From ZC4RG35 sp964571765 (GTDB lineage: Bacteria; Actinomycetota; Acidimicrobiia; Spongiisociales; ZC4RG35), in the NCBI GenBank assembly GCA_964571765.1, contig CAZNDH010000008.1, positions 1 to 64,000 of the forward strand: 64,000 nucleotides of DNA. Reading direction: 5' to 3'. Below the pieces are notes generated by a model, which did no database searches, had not been told where the DNA came from, and saw only the letters and a program-made list of their open reading frames with translations. Positions 17,101 to 24,523 of this stretch are shown here, piece after piece. A program made the translations under genes and the position numbers. How positions within the stretch are numbered: the stretch's first letter is position 1; each line of letters opens with the position of its first letter.

Positions 17101-17757
17101 TCAGTCCCGGCAGGTCCACCAAAGTCGGGTGACCCCGAGACAGGACTCACCGGGAGTGACCGCCTTGTCCGGGCCGACGATCAGGGTGGTGGTTGTGGTG
17201 GGGGGCAGGGTGGTGGTGGGGGGAAGGGTGGTCGTGGTGGTGGCCGGCTGGGGTGCGGTGGTTGCGGCCGGCTGGGGAGCGGTGGTGGTCGGGCTCGAGC
17301 TTCCCCCAGACGGACTCGTGGTCTTCTTCATGAAGACCACGGTCACGTAGAGGCGACCGTCGGGGGCGTAGGCGGTACCGACGCCTACGTAGTTGAAGTC
17401 GCCGAGGATGTTTTCCCGGTGGCCCGCGGAGTTCATGAACGCGCTGTGGAGCGAGTCGACGGTGCCGCCCCTGCCAACGTTCTCGCCCATCTTCTCCCAT
17501 CCGGTGCCTCCCGCCGGGGTGAAGTTGGAGTGGTAGATCTTGTCGGCGTCGATCATCGCCTGGGTGTGGTTGCGGGCATGGGAGACCAGGTTGCCCTCGG
17601 TGGTCAGGGATCCCAGACCGCGGGCGGCTCGCTCACCGTTGATCTTGGCCAGGAACCCGGCTTCGGAGGATGCGTCGGCAGCCGCCGTGGTGGCCAGCCC
17701 GGCGACGGCCAGCACCGCGACCAGGAGTACCGACAGCCAATGCTTCAGTCCCAGCAT
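17101..17757 (-). CDS. Secreted CAP/SCP-domain protein with Thr/Pro tail
   Basis: A signal peptide (MLGLKHWLSVLLVAVLAVAG...AAADAS) precedes a CAP domain: FLAKINGERAARGLGSL, SHARNHTQAM, GENVGRGG, FMNSAGHRENILGDF and GVGTAYAPDGRLYVTVVF. The two conserved His (SHARNH, GHR) and the Glu residues are present. A Thr/Pro/Ala linker (about 150-192) and a short tail with two Cys (GESCLGVTRLWWTC) end the protein. It is extracellular, probably wall-associated; the substrate is unknown. Confidence 0.9.
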   Translation of the reverse strand: MLGLKHWLSVLLVAVLAVAGLATTAAADASSEAGFLAKINGERAARGLGSLTTEGNLVSHARNHTQAMIDADKIYHSNFTPAGGTGWEKMGENVGRGGTVDSLHSAFMNSAGHRENILGDFNYVGVGTAYAPDGRLYVTVVFMKKTTSPSGGSSSPTTTAPQPAATTAPQPATTTTTLPPTTTLPPTTTTTLIVGPDKAVTPGESCLGVTRLWWTCRD

Positions 17758-17888
17758 CCACTCTCATCGGCCCTTCCCACGGCCAACTTGAGCACCCTGA
17801 GTGGTCGCACTTTCCGCTTAGTGGGGACGAGACCGGTCGATCCCTGGTTTGAGGGGTGCATGCCCCGCAGGCTCTCCCGGAGGAATGG

Positions 17889-18770
17889 TCAGATCCCGAA
17901 CATCACCTCGCGGAGGTTGAGCATCTGGGGTTGGTAGGTGTCGAGGTCGATGCGCATCGAGCCGAGACGGAGGCCGGTCATCCCCTCCCCGACGTTGGTC
18001 ATCACCCGCAACGTCCCTTCGTCGTGGCTGAGGACCCCCAGCCCGAGGCAGCCGCCACCAGCGCTCTGCACCCCGACCAGCACCCCGTCGAGCCGGGAAA
18101 GCTGCAGACCGGCGGGAAGGGTGGGGGCGAACACGGTGGGGCGAACCTTCCACCGGTCGAGTGGTGCCCGCAGCGCGGCGGCGAACCCCTCGGAGCGTTT
18201 CCGGGCGCGGGTGTCGGGTGACATGGGGAGGATGGCCGGATCGGTGGCGGTCACGGCCACCTCGACCCCGAAGAAGCGCCGGAGCATTCCCACCAGCGGC
18301 TCCATCTCCTCGCCCCTCTGCAGGGCGATGATCCGGTCGGGACGGCACAACTCGGCCTTGTGGTACTTGAGGGTCTCTCCGGCCACGCCCGAGATCACCG
18401 CGGTGGTGTCGATGATGACCACGTCGCCCAGCTCCCGGGCCCTCCGGGTCATCACCGACGTGGCGATCACCTGCTGGAGGACGAGACGCGAGGGGGTGAC
18501 GGTCCCCACGAAGTGGAGACCGTCGGGCCGATCGAGACGGCCCATGTCGTCGAGGGTGTGGAACACCTTGAGGGAGACACAGGCCGGGGGGCCGACCGTG
18601 GCGTTGCCCACGTCGGCGTCGACCAGGACCGGGGTCCGGCCCAAGGCCAGGGCGTGTCGCACCGCCTCCAGGGCGATCGAGGTCTTGCCGGTGTCCAACC
18701 CGCCGATGAGCATCGAAACCGGGGTGGCGCCCACCAGCCGGGCCACAGCATCGAAGGTCATCTCGGCCAT
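17889..18770 (-). CDS. Clp1/Grc3-like P-loop kinase family protein
   Basis: This 293-residue protein has a Walker A (IGGLDTGKTS), then VLVDADVGNATVGPP, which matches the Clp1/Grc3 D-x-D-x-G-q motif, VVIIDTTAVISG (Walker B) and PDRIIALQRGEEMEP. Relatives phosphorylate RNA 5'-OH ends, or are annotated as Clp1 P-loop proteins of unknown role. The ATG at 18770 is preferred: TATATT lies about 6 nt upstream of it, suggesting a leaderless message, and an earlier ATG (18839) would overlap the divergent SAM-hydrolase start. RNA kinase activity is inference. Confidence 0.75.
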   Translation of the reverse strand: MAEMTFDAVARLVGATPVSMLIGGLDTGKTSIALEAVRHALALGRTPVLVDADVGNATVGPPACVSLKVFHTLDDMGRLDRPDGLHFVGTVTPSRLVLQQVIATSVMTRRARELGDVVIIDTTAVISGVAGETLKYHKAELCRPDRIIALQRGEEMEPLVGMLRRFFGVEVAVTATDPAILPMSPDTRARKRSEGFAAALRAPLDRWKVRPTVFAPTLPAGLQLSRLDGVLVGVQSAGGGCLGLGVLSHDEGTLRVMTNVGEGMTGLRLGSMRIDLDTYQPQMLNLREVMFGI

Positions 18771-18837
18771 CGGGGCAATATAGGGAGTCGCCCCCCGGCG
18801 AGGACCGGGCTGCCCCAGGTCGTCTACCGTCGCCGGC

Positions 18838-19641
18838 ATGTCGTTGCCGATCAGCTTTCTCTCCGACTTCGGGCATCAGGACGAGTTCGTCGGGGTGGTC
18901 CACGGTGTTCTCGCCCGGCTCTCACCGGAGTCGACGGTGATCGACGTGGGCCATGGGTTCGCCCCGGGAAACGTGAGGGCCGCCGCCCTCGCCCTGACCC
19001 GGGCTATCCAGTACCTCCCCGAAGGGGTGTGCCTGGCGGTAGTCGACCCGGGGGTGGGGTCGGCACGGCGGGCGCTCGCCGTCCGCAGTGAGTGGGGCTT
19101 CTTCGTCGGGCCCGACAACGGGCTGCTCTCCCCGGCAGTGGCCATGACCGGGGGGGCGGAGCAAATGGTCTCCGTCGAGAACCCCGAGGTCATGATCCCC
19201 TCACCCGGCGCCACCTTCCACGGTCGCGACCTCTTCGCTCCCGCGGCCGCCCTGCTCGCCTCGGGTGAGGCGGTGTTGGAGGACCTCGGCCCTGAGGTCT
19301 CCGGCAACGAGTTGGTCCCGCTCCTCCTCCCGCTCACCGAGGCCGACGGCTCCCGGGTCACCGGTGAGGTCTGGTGGGTCGATCGCTTCGGCAACGCCGA
19401 GACGAACATCGCCCCCGAGGATCTGGCGGCCTTGGGAGCGGCTCCGGGCGACACGGTCACCGTCCGTGTGGGCCCGGCCATCCACAATCTCGCCTGGGTG
19501 ATCAGCTATTCCGATGTCGAGGAAGGACAGGGCCTGGTCCACGTCGACTCCGCCGGCCTGATGGCCCTGGCGGTCCGCGGCGGTCGCGCCGATGAGACTT
19601 TCAACCTCATGGACGGCGTGGCGGTGACTATGGCCCGGTGA
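18838..19641 (+). CDS. SAM hydrolase / SAM hydroxide adenosyltransferase (DUF62)
   Basis: This 267-residue protein has all the family landmarks: SDFGHQDEFVG at the N-terminus, AVVDPGVGS, GPDNGLL, TFHGRDLFAPAAA and DRFGNAETNI. These bind the adenosine and the attacking water or hydroxide. The enzyme splits S-adenosylmethionine to adenosine and methionine. It starts 68 bp from the divergent Clp1-like gene. Confidence 0.92.
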   Translation: MSLPISFLSDFGHQDEFVGVVHGVLARLSPESTVIDVGHGFAPGNVRAAALALTRAIQYLPEGVCLAVVDPGVGSARRALAVRSEWGFFVGPDNGLLSPAVAMTGGAEQMVSVENPEVMIPSPGATFHGRDLFAPAAALLASGEAVLEDLGPEVSGNELVPLLLPLTEADGSRVTGEVWWVDRFGNAETNIAPEDLAALGAAPGDTVTVRVGPAIHNLAWVISYSDVEEGQGLVHVDSAGLMALAVRGGRADETFNLMDGVAVTMAR

Positions 19642-19740
19642 AGATCAGCCAGAGCTGGACGATCCCGGCGACGGCGATCATGGCGAGAAGGATGACGAGG
19701 ACTATCGCTGTGGCCGGTCGCACCGGCCGAAGAGAGTACA

Positions 19741-19892
19741 AAATTGTCGGGGCCCCCGTGAAAGGGGGCCCCGACTACATGAAGGAGGGTTCCGTTACCG
19801 TGGGGCGGGCTGGGAGGCTATCCGTTCACACCAAGGACAAAGAACGTGCCCTAGGCATGAGGGGAACGGAGTTCCCTCCTTCCTGCATGCCT
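19741..19892 (-). ncRNA. Candidate structured RNA with its own terminator, class unknown
   Basis: The 324-bp gap 19642-19965 holds a compact element on the minus strand. A 7-bp helix (19886-19892 with 19853-19859) encloses a GGGAAC/GTTCCC hairpin (19862-19876), and a perfect 12-bp terminator hairpin ends it. A GATAAT -10-like box (19897-19902) precedes it, but the -35 is weak. A 9-bp alternative pairing (19781-19789 with 19874-19882) would compete with the first helix, giving two possible folds. It does not look like SRP RNA, tmRNA or RNase P. It could also be the 3' leader/terminator region of the cytochrome operon. Confidence 0.45.
19746..19775 (-). terminator. Intrinsic terminator, perfect 12-bp stem
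   Basis: GTCGGGGCCCCC and GGGGGCCCCGAC form a perfect 12-bp stem around a 6-nt loop. Reading the minus strand, the stem is followed by AATTTTG; reading plus it is followed by TACATG. This favours termination of minus-strand transcripts: the candidate RNA or read-through from the cytochrome operon. Confidence 0.8.
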
Positions 19893-19965
19893 CCACATTA
19901 TCGACCACTGTGCGTGTTAGTTGAGCACTTTCTGCGAATTCCTGTTGGGTCAGAAATCAGCAGGA

Positions 19966-21003
19966 TCAACCGGTAGATGGAGCCGCCGACGGGTCCCGGG
20001 CCTCGGTCATCCCCGGGTCCTCGTCGGGCCCCTCCCCAGGCTCCTCGCCGTCGCCCCCGTCCGGGACATCGGCGAGGCCACAGTCGACCAGGACCGTCTC
20101 GGTGTCGCCACCGCCGAAGCGCACCCGCTCGAAGGCGACCACCGCGGCCAGTTGCTCCTCGCTGAGAGCACCTCCGAATCCGGGCATGACGCCCCCACCG
20201 CCGACCGGCTTGTCGGTGTCCCCGTAGGTTCCCCGGCCCGCATTCTGGAACCCGGTCGTTCCCAGGTTGACCCACTCGATATGGTCGGAGCAGGCCCCAA
20301 AGGTGGTGATCACCCCGGTCATGGGGAGCGCCACGCCTCCCTGGCCCTGGGCGCCGTGGCAGGAGGAGCAGTTGACGCCTCCCACCGCACCGCCGGCATA
20401 GATCGTCCCCCCGATGGCGATGAAGTCCTGACCGTCGGTCGCCGGCGTCCTCCCGGTGAACTCGGAGCCGTCGCAGTCGACGATCTCGCCGGTGATCACG
20501 TCGGTTCGCAACTCTGTGGCCTCTCCGCACTCGCCGGTGGCCGCCCCACCCAGGGCGAACAAGGCGATGAGGGGGGCTGCGAGCAGAAGGGAGGTCAGCC
20601 AGCGAGGGATGGCGGTGTTGGTTCGCTCCCTGATCCCGGCGGTGGGCACGGTGATCACCTCAGGGAGGTGGGCCGCCTCCCGGGATGTGACTTCGGCGGG
20701 CGGGGTGGCCACGGTGGCCGCCACCGGGGCTGGTGTCGTCGGTACCGGGGGCGCTGGGGACGCTTCCGGCTCCTCAGATGGGGCCGCCTCCTCGCTGGGC
20801 GGCTCCGCCGGGGGCGCCGTCTCAACAGTGGGCTCGGGCACACCGGAGACACCGGTGGCGGGGATGTCACCACCGCCGGCCCAGGCGGTGAGCACCTCAT
20901 CGACGGTGGCGCCGGTCTCGGCTGCCCTGGCCGCGGCGGAGCGCTGCACCAGGGGCTCGGGAAGGCCCATGACGGCGGCGGCTGCGCTGAGAAGCTCGCT
21001 CAT
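19966..21003 (-). CDS. Membrane-anchored c-type cytochrome with N-terminal PE-L-RSA module
   Basis: This 345-residue protein starts with a short helical module (LPEPLVQRSAAARAAETG, then TVDEVLTAWAGG), followed by a Pro/Ala/Glu linker (about 45-135), one TM helix (about 150-168) and a periplasmic haem domain with CSSCH and a distal MPGFGG Met. A Pro/Asp/Glu-rich tail ends it. The module recurs in the next gene and in the subunit-IV-like protein of the divergent bc operon. It is the last gene of the ccoN-like operon (ATGA overlap with the cytochrome upstream). It is likely an electron carrier on the outer membrane face. Confidence 0.85.
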   Translation of the reverse strand: MSELLSAAAAVMGLPEPLVQRSAAARAAETGATVDEVLTAWAGGGDIPATGVSGVPEPTVETAPPAEPPSEEAAPSEEPEASPAPPVPTTPAPVAATVATPPAEVTSREAAHLPEVITVPTAGIRERTNTAIPRWLTSLLLAAPLIALFALGGAATGECGEATELRTDVITGEIVDCDGSEFTGRTPATDGQDFIAIGGTIYAGGAVGGVNCSSCHGAQGQGGVALPMTGVITTFGACSDHIEWVNLGTTGFQNAGRGTYGDTDKPVGGGGVMPGFGGALSEEQLAAVVAFERVRFGGGDTETVLVDCGLADVPDGGDGEEPGEGPDEDPGMTEARDPSAAPSTG

Positions 21004-21761
21004 CGGTCGCCCATGGTTACCGACTCGGAGAGATAGGCGACCAGCGCCTCGAGATGTTCCTCACGGAGGTTGTGGGGAGGATGGCCCCCCGCACCGGCCA
21101 CCACTGCGGCGGTCTCGGCCTGATTGAGACGGGCGCCCACGTTGGCCAGGTCGGGGCCGAAACGACGTGAGCCCAGGACCTGGTTGGTGTCGTTCAGAGT
21201 GACGGCGCCCAGTCCGACGTCGGCGATCACCGGCCGGACCATCTGGGTGTGGCAGGCGGCACATCCGAGGTTGACGTAGACCGAGCGGCCCTCCTCTGCC
21301 AGGGCACCGAAGGGGAGCGCCGAGGTGCGTTCGCCTGGGCTGTCGATGGGCACCGACGGTCCGATCAACGCCACCAGCAGCACCACCAGGAACAAACCGA
21401 CCACCCCGGCGAACATCTTGAGCGGTTTGTCGGCCGCACCAACCAGCACTGGAGGCCTGTAGGGAACCATGGCCTCCTCGGGGAGCTCCTCAGCCGCCGG
21501 TGGTGTCGGGGCGGTGGGAGGAGGCGCCTCGGGCGTCGCCGGGGCCTGATCCCCCTCCGGTGGGACACCCTCATCCACCGGGGATTCCTCGGCCTCGCCT
21601 GCAGTTGGGGAGGCAGTGGGTGCCGGGGCACCACCCGCCCAGGCGGTGAGCACCTCGTCGACCGTGGTCCCGGTCTCGGCGGCCCGGGCCTCGGCCGACC
21701 GGCGCACCAGGGGCTCGGGGAGCCCGAGGGCGGCGGCGGCTGCACTGAGCAACTCGCTCAC
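21000..21761 (-). CDS. CcoO-like membrane cytochrome c with the same N-terminal module
   Basis: This 253-residue protein has an N-terminal module nearly identical to that of the downstream cytochrome (LPEPLVRRSAEARAAETG, TVDEVLTAWAGG), an acidic Pro linker, and one TM helix (about 112-135). The haem domain has EEGRSVYVNLGCAACHTQMVRPV, close to the CcoO/FixO signature of cbb3 oxidases. The GTG at 21761 overlaps the stop of the ccoN-like gene. In cbb3 oxidases CcoO delivers electrons to CcoN, but here the CcoN partner has no haem ligands, so the acceptor must be elsewhere. Confidence 0.85.
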   Translation of the reverse strand: MSELLSAAAAALGLPEPLVRRSAEARAAETGTTVDEVLTAWAGGAPAPTASPTAGEAEESPVDEGVPPEGDQAPATPEAPPPTAPTPPAAEELPEEAMVPYRPPVLVGAADKPLKMFAGVVGLFLVVLLVALIGPSVPIDSPGERTSALPFGALAEEGRSVYVNLGCAACHTQMVRPVIADVGLGAVTLNDTNQVLGSRRFGPDLANVGARLNQAETAAVVAGAGGHPPHNLREEHLEALVAYLSESVTMGDR

Positions 21762-23194
21762 GAGCTCTGCTCCACGGTGACCAGCATCTCCTGGGTGCGC
21801 GCCGGGCCCCTGACCACCGTCCCCAGGATGGTTGAGGCGTAGGCCGCATGACCGAGGAAGGCGATCAGCGATGCGCCCAAGGCGAACAGCAGGAAGGTGT
21901 CGACCACCGGCCCGGCTCCGGCCCCCCATCCCTCCCCGGCATCGACATAGGCGCCCGAGTTGGACCCGGCTATCCAGGAGTAGCCGCTGACCAGCCCGGC
22001 GGCGGTGAGGAACACCAGGACGCCGATGGAGCCGATCAGGGTGAGGCGTATGAAGCTGCGGGCTCGCCTCGGCGAGGGCATGTCCCTGCCGATCAGTCGG
22101 GGCAGTGCGGCAAAGGACACCCCGGCGACGAGCAGGACGCCGACCCCGGCGATGGCGGTGTACTCCACCGCCTCCCAGAAGGAGGTGAGAGTGGCCACCG
22201 CCGCCACCGAGCGGAAACCGGCTATGGCGGCCAGGGCGCCCACCCCGGCGGCGAGGAAGAGCCCGTACACCCCGGCGGACACCCCCGGGTGGTCACCGAG
22301 ACGCGACCAGGAGCCCTCCAGCGTCAACGATACGTTGGCCGCGTTGGCCACGGCACCGATGGGGAAGGCCAGGCCCAGGGCGGCGGCGACACCGGCCAGC
22401 CAGCCGGGCCCCGGCCCGAAGATCAACTGGGCAGTGCCCCACCAGACCGAGGCGAGGCCAAGTGACCAGAACCCCACCGCGGCCAGGGTGCGGCTGGCCA
22501 GTGGGACGTCCAATTCCCTGACGACGGTGTAGTAGAAGACCCCGGTGCCCAGCGTCATCACAACCATGGTCACCAGACCGGCGGCGAGGAACATGTCGTT
22601 ATAGGCCATGGCCACCGGGGTGAGGAACGGCGAGTGCCCGGCGGCGTAGGCCGCGTAGAGCAAGGGAAGCCAGGTGACCCCGCCCAGGACGAACCAGATG
22701 GTCACATACGAGTGCTTCTCCTCCCGCTCTGCGATGGTACGGGCGGTGACCAGGAACGGCACTGCCAGCACCCCCACCATGGGGAGGTCGATCCACCAGG
22801 GGAGGGAGAACGGCTGGCGGCCGCTACCCAGCCCCAACCCGATGACGACAACCCCAAGTAGGACCAGGCCAGCTGTTCCGAGGAGCCCCAGTCCAGCGAG
22901 ACGAGGGTTCCACAGCCTGACCCCGGTCAACCTGGGAAGCACGTAGTACACCCCACCAACCAGAGAGATCACCCCGAATCCGAGGAGTAGGACCAGGTTC
23001 GCCATCGGCTCGAGCCGGCCGAAGCTGATCAGGGAAAGGCCGGCGAAGCGGAGCGAGGCCAGGGAGAGCACCGCGAGCAGGCTGCCTGCCACAAGGAACA
23101 GTGCCCCGACCACGAAATGGGTGACCGCCACGCGGTCCCCCTCGGCGCCACCGCCGAGGATGGCCCTGATGTCGGTTGTTCGGGTGCCGGTCAA
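21758..23194 (-). CDS. CcoN-like (haem-copper oxidase subunit I family) protein without metal ligands
   Basis: This 478-residue protein has about 12 hydrophobic helices. It aligns by eye with cbb3 subunit I over FGRLEP...YYVLPRL, YYTVVRELDVPLASRTLAAVG, VWWG, LEGSW and ALPRLIGRDMPSP. All six metal-ligand histidines are replaced: haem b His by Ala65 (PMANLV), the CuB HH pair by Ala255-Gln256 (WWGTAQ), the third CuB His region (about 198-206) has none, and the HxH of helix X becomes Glu344/Thr346 (FWEAVEYT). It cannot be an oxidase as built. It heads the operon with two cytochromes c and may act as a membrane scaffold or quinone-related subunit. Confidence 0.82.
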   Translation of the reverse strand: MTGTRTTDIRAILGGGAEGDRVAVTHFVVGALFLVAGSLLAVLSLASLRFAGLSLISFGRLEPMANLVLLLGFGVISLVGGVYYVLPRLTGVRLWNPRLAGLGLLGTAGLVLLGVVVIGLGLGSGRQPFSLPWWIDLPMVGVLAVPFLVTARTIAEREEKHSYVTIWFVLGGVTWLPLLYAAYAAGHSPFLTPVAMAYNDMFLAAGLVTMVVMTLGTGVFYYTVVRELDVPLASRTLAAVGFWSLGLASVWWGTAQLIFGPGPGWLAGVAAALGLAFPIGAVANAANVSLTLEGSWSRLGDHPGVSAGVYGLFLAAGVGALAAIAGFRSVAAVATLTSFWEAVEYTAIAGVGVLLVAGVSFAALPRLIGRDMPSPRRARSFIRLTLIGSIGVLVFLTAAGLVSGYSWIAGSNSGAYVDAGEGWGAGAGPVVDTFLLFALGASLIAFLGHAAYASTILGTVVRGPARTQEMLVTVEQSS

Positions 23195-23432
23195 ACGTCT
23201 TCCTCACAAGGGACGAGACGGCGGGAGCTTAACCCGGCGATCCGTCGCACTCGCCTTGGTGCCTGGAGGGAATGGCCAACGGCTGAGAAGACGTCCTCTC
23301 CTCCCCGCCCAGTCGTGTCGGAGGTGCGGGGTCGCATCCAGAGGTACTCCACGCCGAACTCAGGGTGCCGGGTGTTTTGTGGTACAAACATCGTGACAGG
23401 GGATCGAGAGACGCGAGGTCCCGACACCAGCC
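23195..23432 (+). promoter_or_regulatory. Divergent intergenic region between the two cytochrome operons
   Basis: A 238-bp non-coding gap must hold promoters for both operons. A short inverted repeat TTTGT-GGT-ACAAA (23376-23388) lies about 45 bp upstream of the plus-strand operon start and could be an operator. It does not match the Rex consensus. No convincing -35/-10 pair was identified. Confidence 0.35.
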
Positions 23433-24065
23433 ATGTACCGCCTTGCAGAACTGAGCGACACCCGGCGCCGAACCATCGGTGCAGCCCTGCTGATCGCCGG
23501 GCTCCTCGGTTTGGTGGTAGGGGTAGTCGTCATCCACTGGGCCTCCTTTCCCGAGACCGAGGTGGTCAACGGGCTCGAGGTCCCGGTGGTGGTCGACTAC
23601 CTGAACTGGTTCCCCAGGGGCTCACTGTGGCTAGGGCTCGGTTATCTCATCGTCTTCGGGGCAACCAGCCTGGCCCTGGTCGGTGGCACATTCCTCTGGG
23701 TCCTCAACCAGAAGATGACCTGGGCCCGGGCCACCATCGCGGCCATGCTCACCTGGATAGCCCTGGTCTTCTACCTGGGGATGGTCCCCTCGGAGTTCCT
23801 CACCTTTGCCCAGACCGACCTCGACTGGTCGTCCCAGCGGATCGCCATCACGATTCCACCGATCCTGGTCCTGGGCAACGAGATCGACATCAGCTGGGCA
23901 GCGGTACGCGACTCGATCCAAGCGGGATACAGCATGGGCATGTTGGGGCTGGCCATCGTGCTCGGGCTCCAGATTCAGAAGATCAAGGACGGCAGGCCGG
24001 CCAAGGCGCAGCCCTCCGAGTTGCTCTCCCCCTATGGTCGGCCGCTGCTGAGGGGTGACCGCTGA
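23433..24065 (+). CDS. Four-helix membrane protein of the quinol:cytochrome c reductase operon
   Basis: This 210-residue protein has hydrophobic helices at about 15-37, 64-87, 98-117 and 163-180. A loop with PETEVVNGLEVPVVVDY lies between the first two and WSSQRIAITIPP between the third and fourth. It has no haem or cofactor motif. It is the first gene of the operon and ends in a TGATG overlap with the ferredoxin gene. It is likely a structural or assembly subunit; no family was recognised. Confidence 0.75.
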   Translation: MYRLAELSDTRRRTIGAALLIAGLLGLVVGVVVIHWASFPETEVVNGLEVPVVVDYLNWFPRGSLWLGLGYLIVFGATSLALVGGTFLWVLNQKMTWARATIAAMLTWIALVFYLGMVPSEFLTFAQTDLDWSSQRIAITIPPILVLGNEIDISWAAVRDSIQAGYSMGMLGLAIVLGLQIQKIKDGRPAKAQPSELLSPYGRPLLRGDR

Positions 24066-24514
24066 TGCCCAGAGGCGTCGTCGACGAGACCCCGCCGATC
24101 AGGGATGACTACCAGCTGGCACTGGTGGAGGGCGACTACTTCGCCGACAAGCTGCGTCCCAAGCAGTTTCTCCACATCGACCAGTCGGAGTGCATCCTCT
24201 GCGAGGGGTGTGTCGACATCTGCCCATGGAAGTGCATCCACTACCTGTCGCTCGACGCCATTTCCGAAGGGGTCAACGTCGACCATCCCGCCGACGATGC
24301 GCAGAACTACGGCTTCTTCATCGTCGACGAGGACGAGTGCACCCGATGTGCCCTGTGCATCGACCGCTGTCCCACCGGGGTGATCTCCCTGGGCAAGTTC
24401 GAGGGCTCGCTGGCCGAACAGGCCGCCGAGCTGGGGCTGGATCGCCGTCCCTGGGACTTCGACACCGGCCAACGTGACTTCAAGAACGGCTACTCGTACG
24501 GTATGCGCTGGTAG
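24065..24514 (+). CDS. 2x[4Fe-4S] ferredoxin-type protein
   Basis: This 149-residue protein has two complete cluster motifs: CILCEGCVDICPWKC and CTRCALCIDRCPTG, separated by about 40 residues, as in NuoI-like ferredoxins. It has no membrane helix or signal peptide, so it is cytoplasmic. It sits between the leading membrane gene and the cytochrome b gene. It could feed low-potential electrons to the b6-like subunit or to the NuoEFG-less complex I at 52.8 kb. Confidence 0.9.
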   Translation: MPRGVVDETPPIRDDYQLALVEGDYFADKLRPKQFLHIDQSECILCEGCVDICPWKCIHYLSLDAISEGVNVDHPADDAQNYGFFIVDEDECTRCALCIDRCPTGVISLGKFEGSLAEQAAELGLDRRPWDFDTGQRDFKNGYSYGMRW

Positions 24515-24523
24515 GGAGGTGTA

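Noticed and set aside
17087..17350. A Gly/Val-rich plus-strand frame
   Set aside because: It is the antisense of the Thr/Pro linker of the CAP-domain protein.
19628..19741. A possible 37-residue minus-strand membrane peptide (TTG start, one helix)
   Set aside because: It overlaps the end of the SAM hydrolase gene, lies after the terminator and has no clear ribosome site; too weak to list.
19638..19976. A 112-codon plus-strand reading frame after the SAM hydrolase
   Set aside because: It overlaps the hairpins and terminator of the candidate RNA, has no Shine-Dalgarno and no protein-like composition.
23376..23388. TTTGTGGTACAAA as a Rex operator
   Set aside because: Rex sites are TTGTGAAnnnnnnTTCACAA-like; this repeat lacks GTGAA/TTCAC. 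Kept only as an unspecified inverted repeat.
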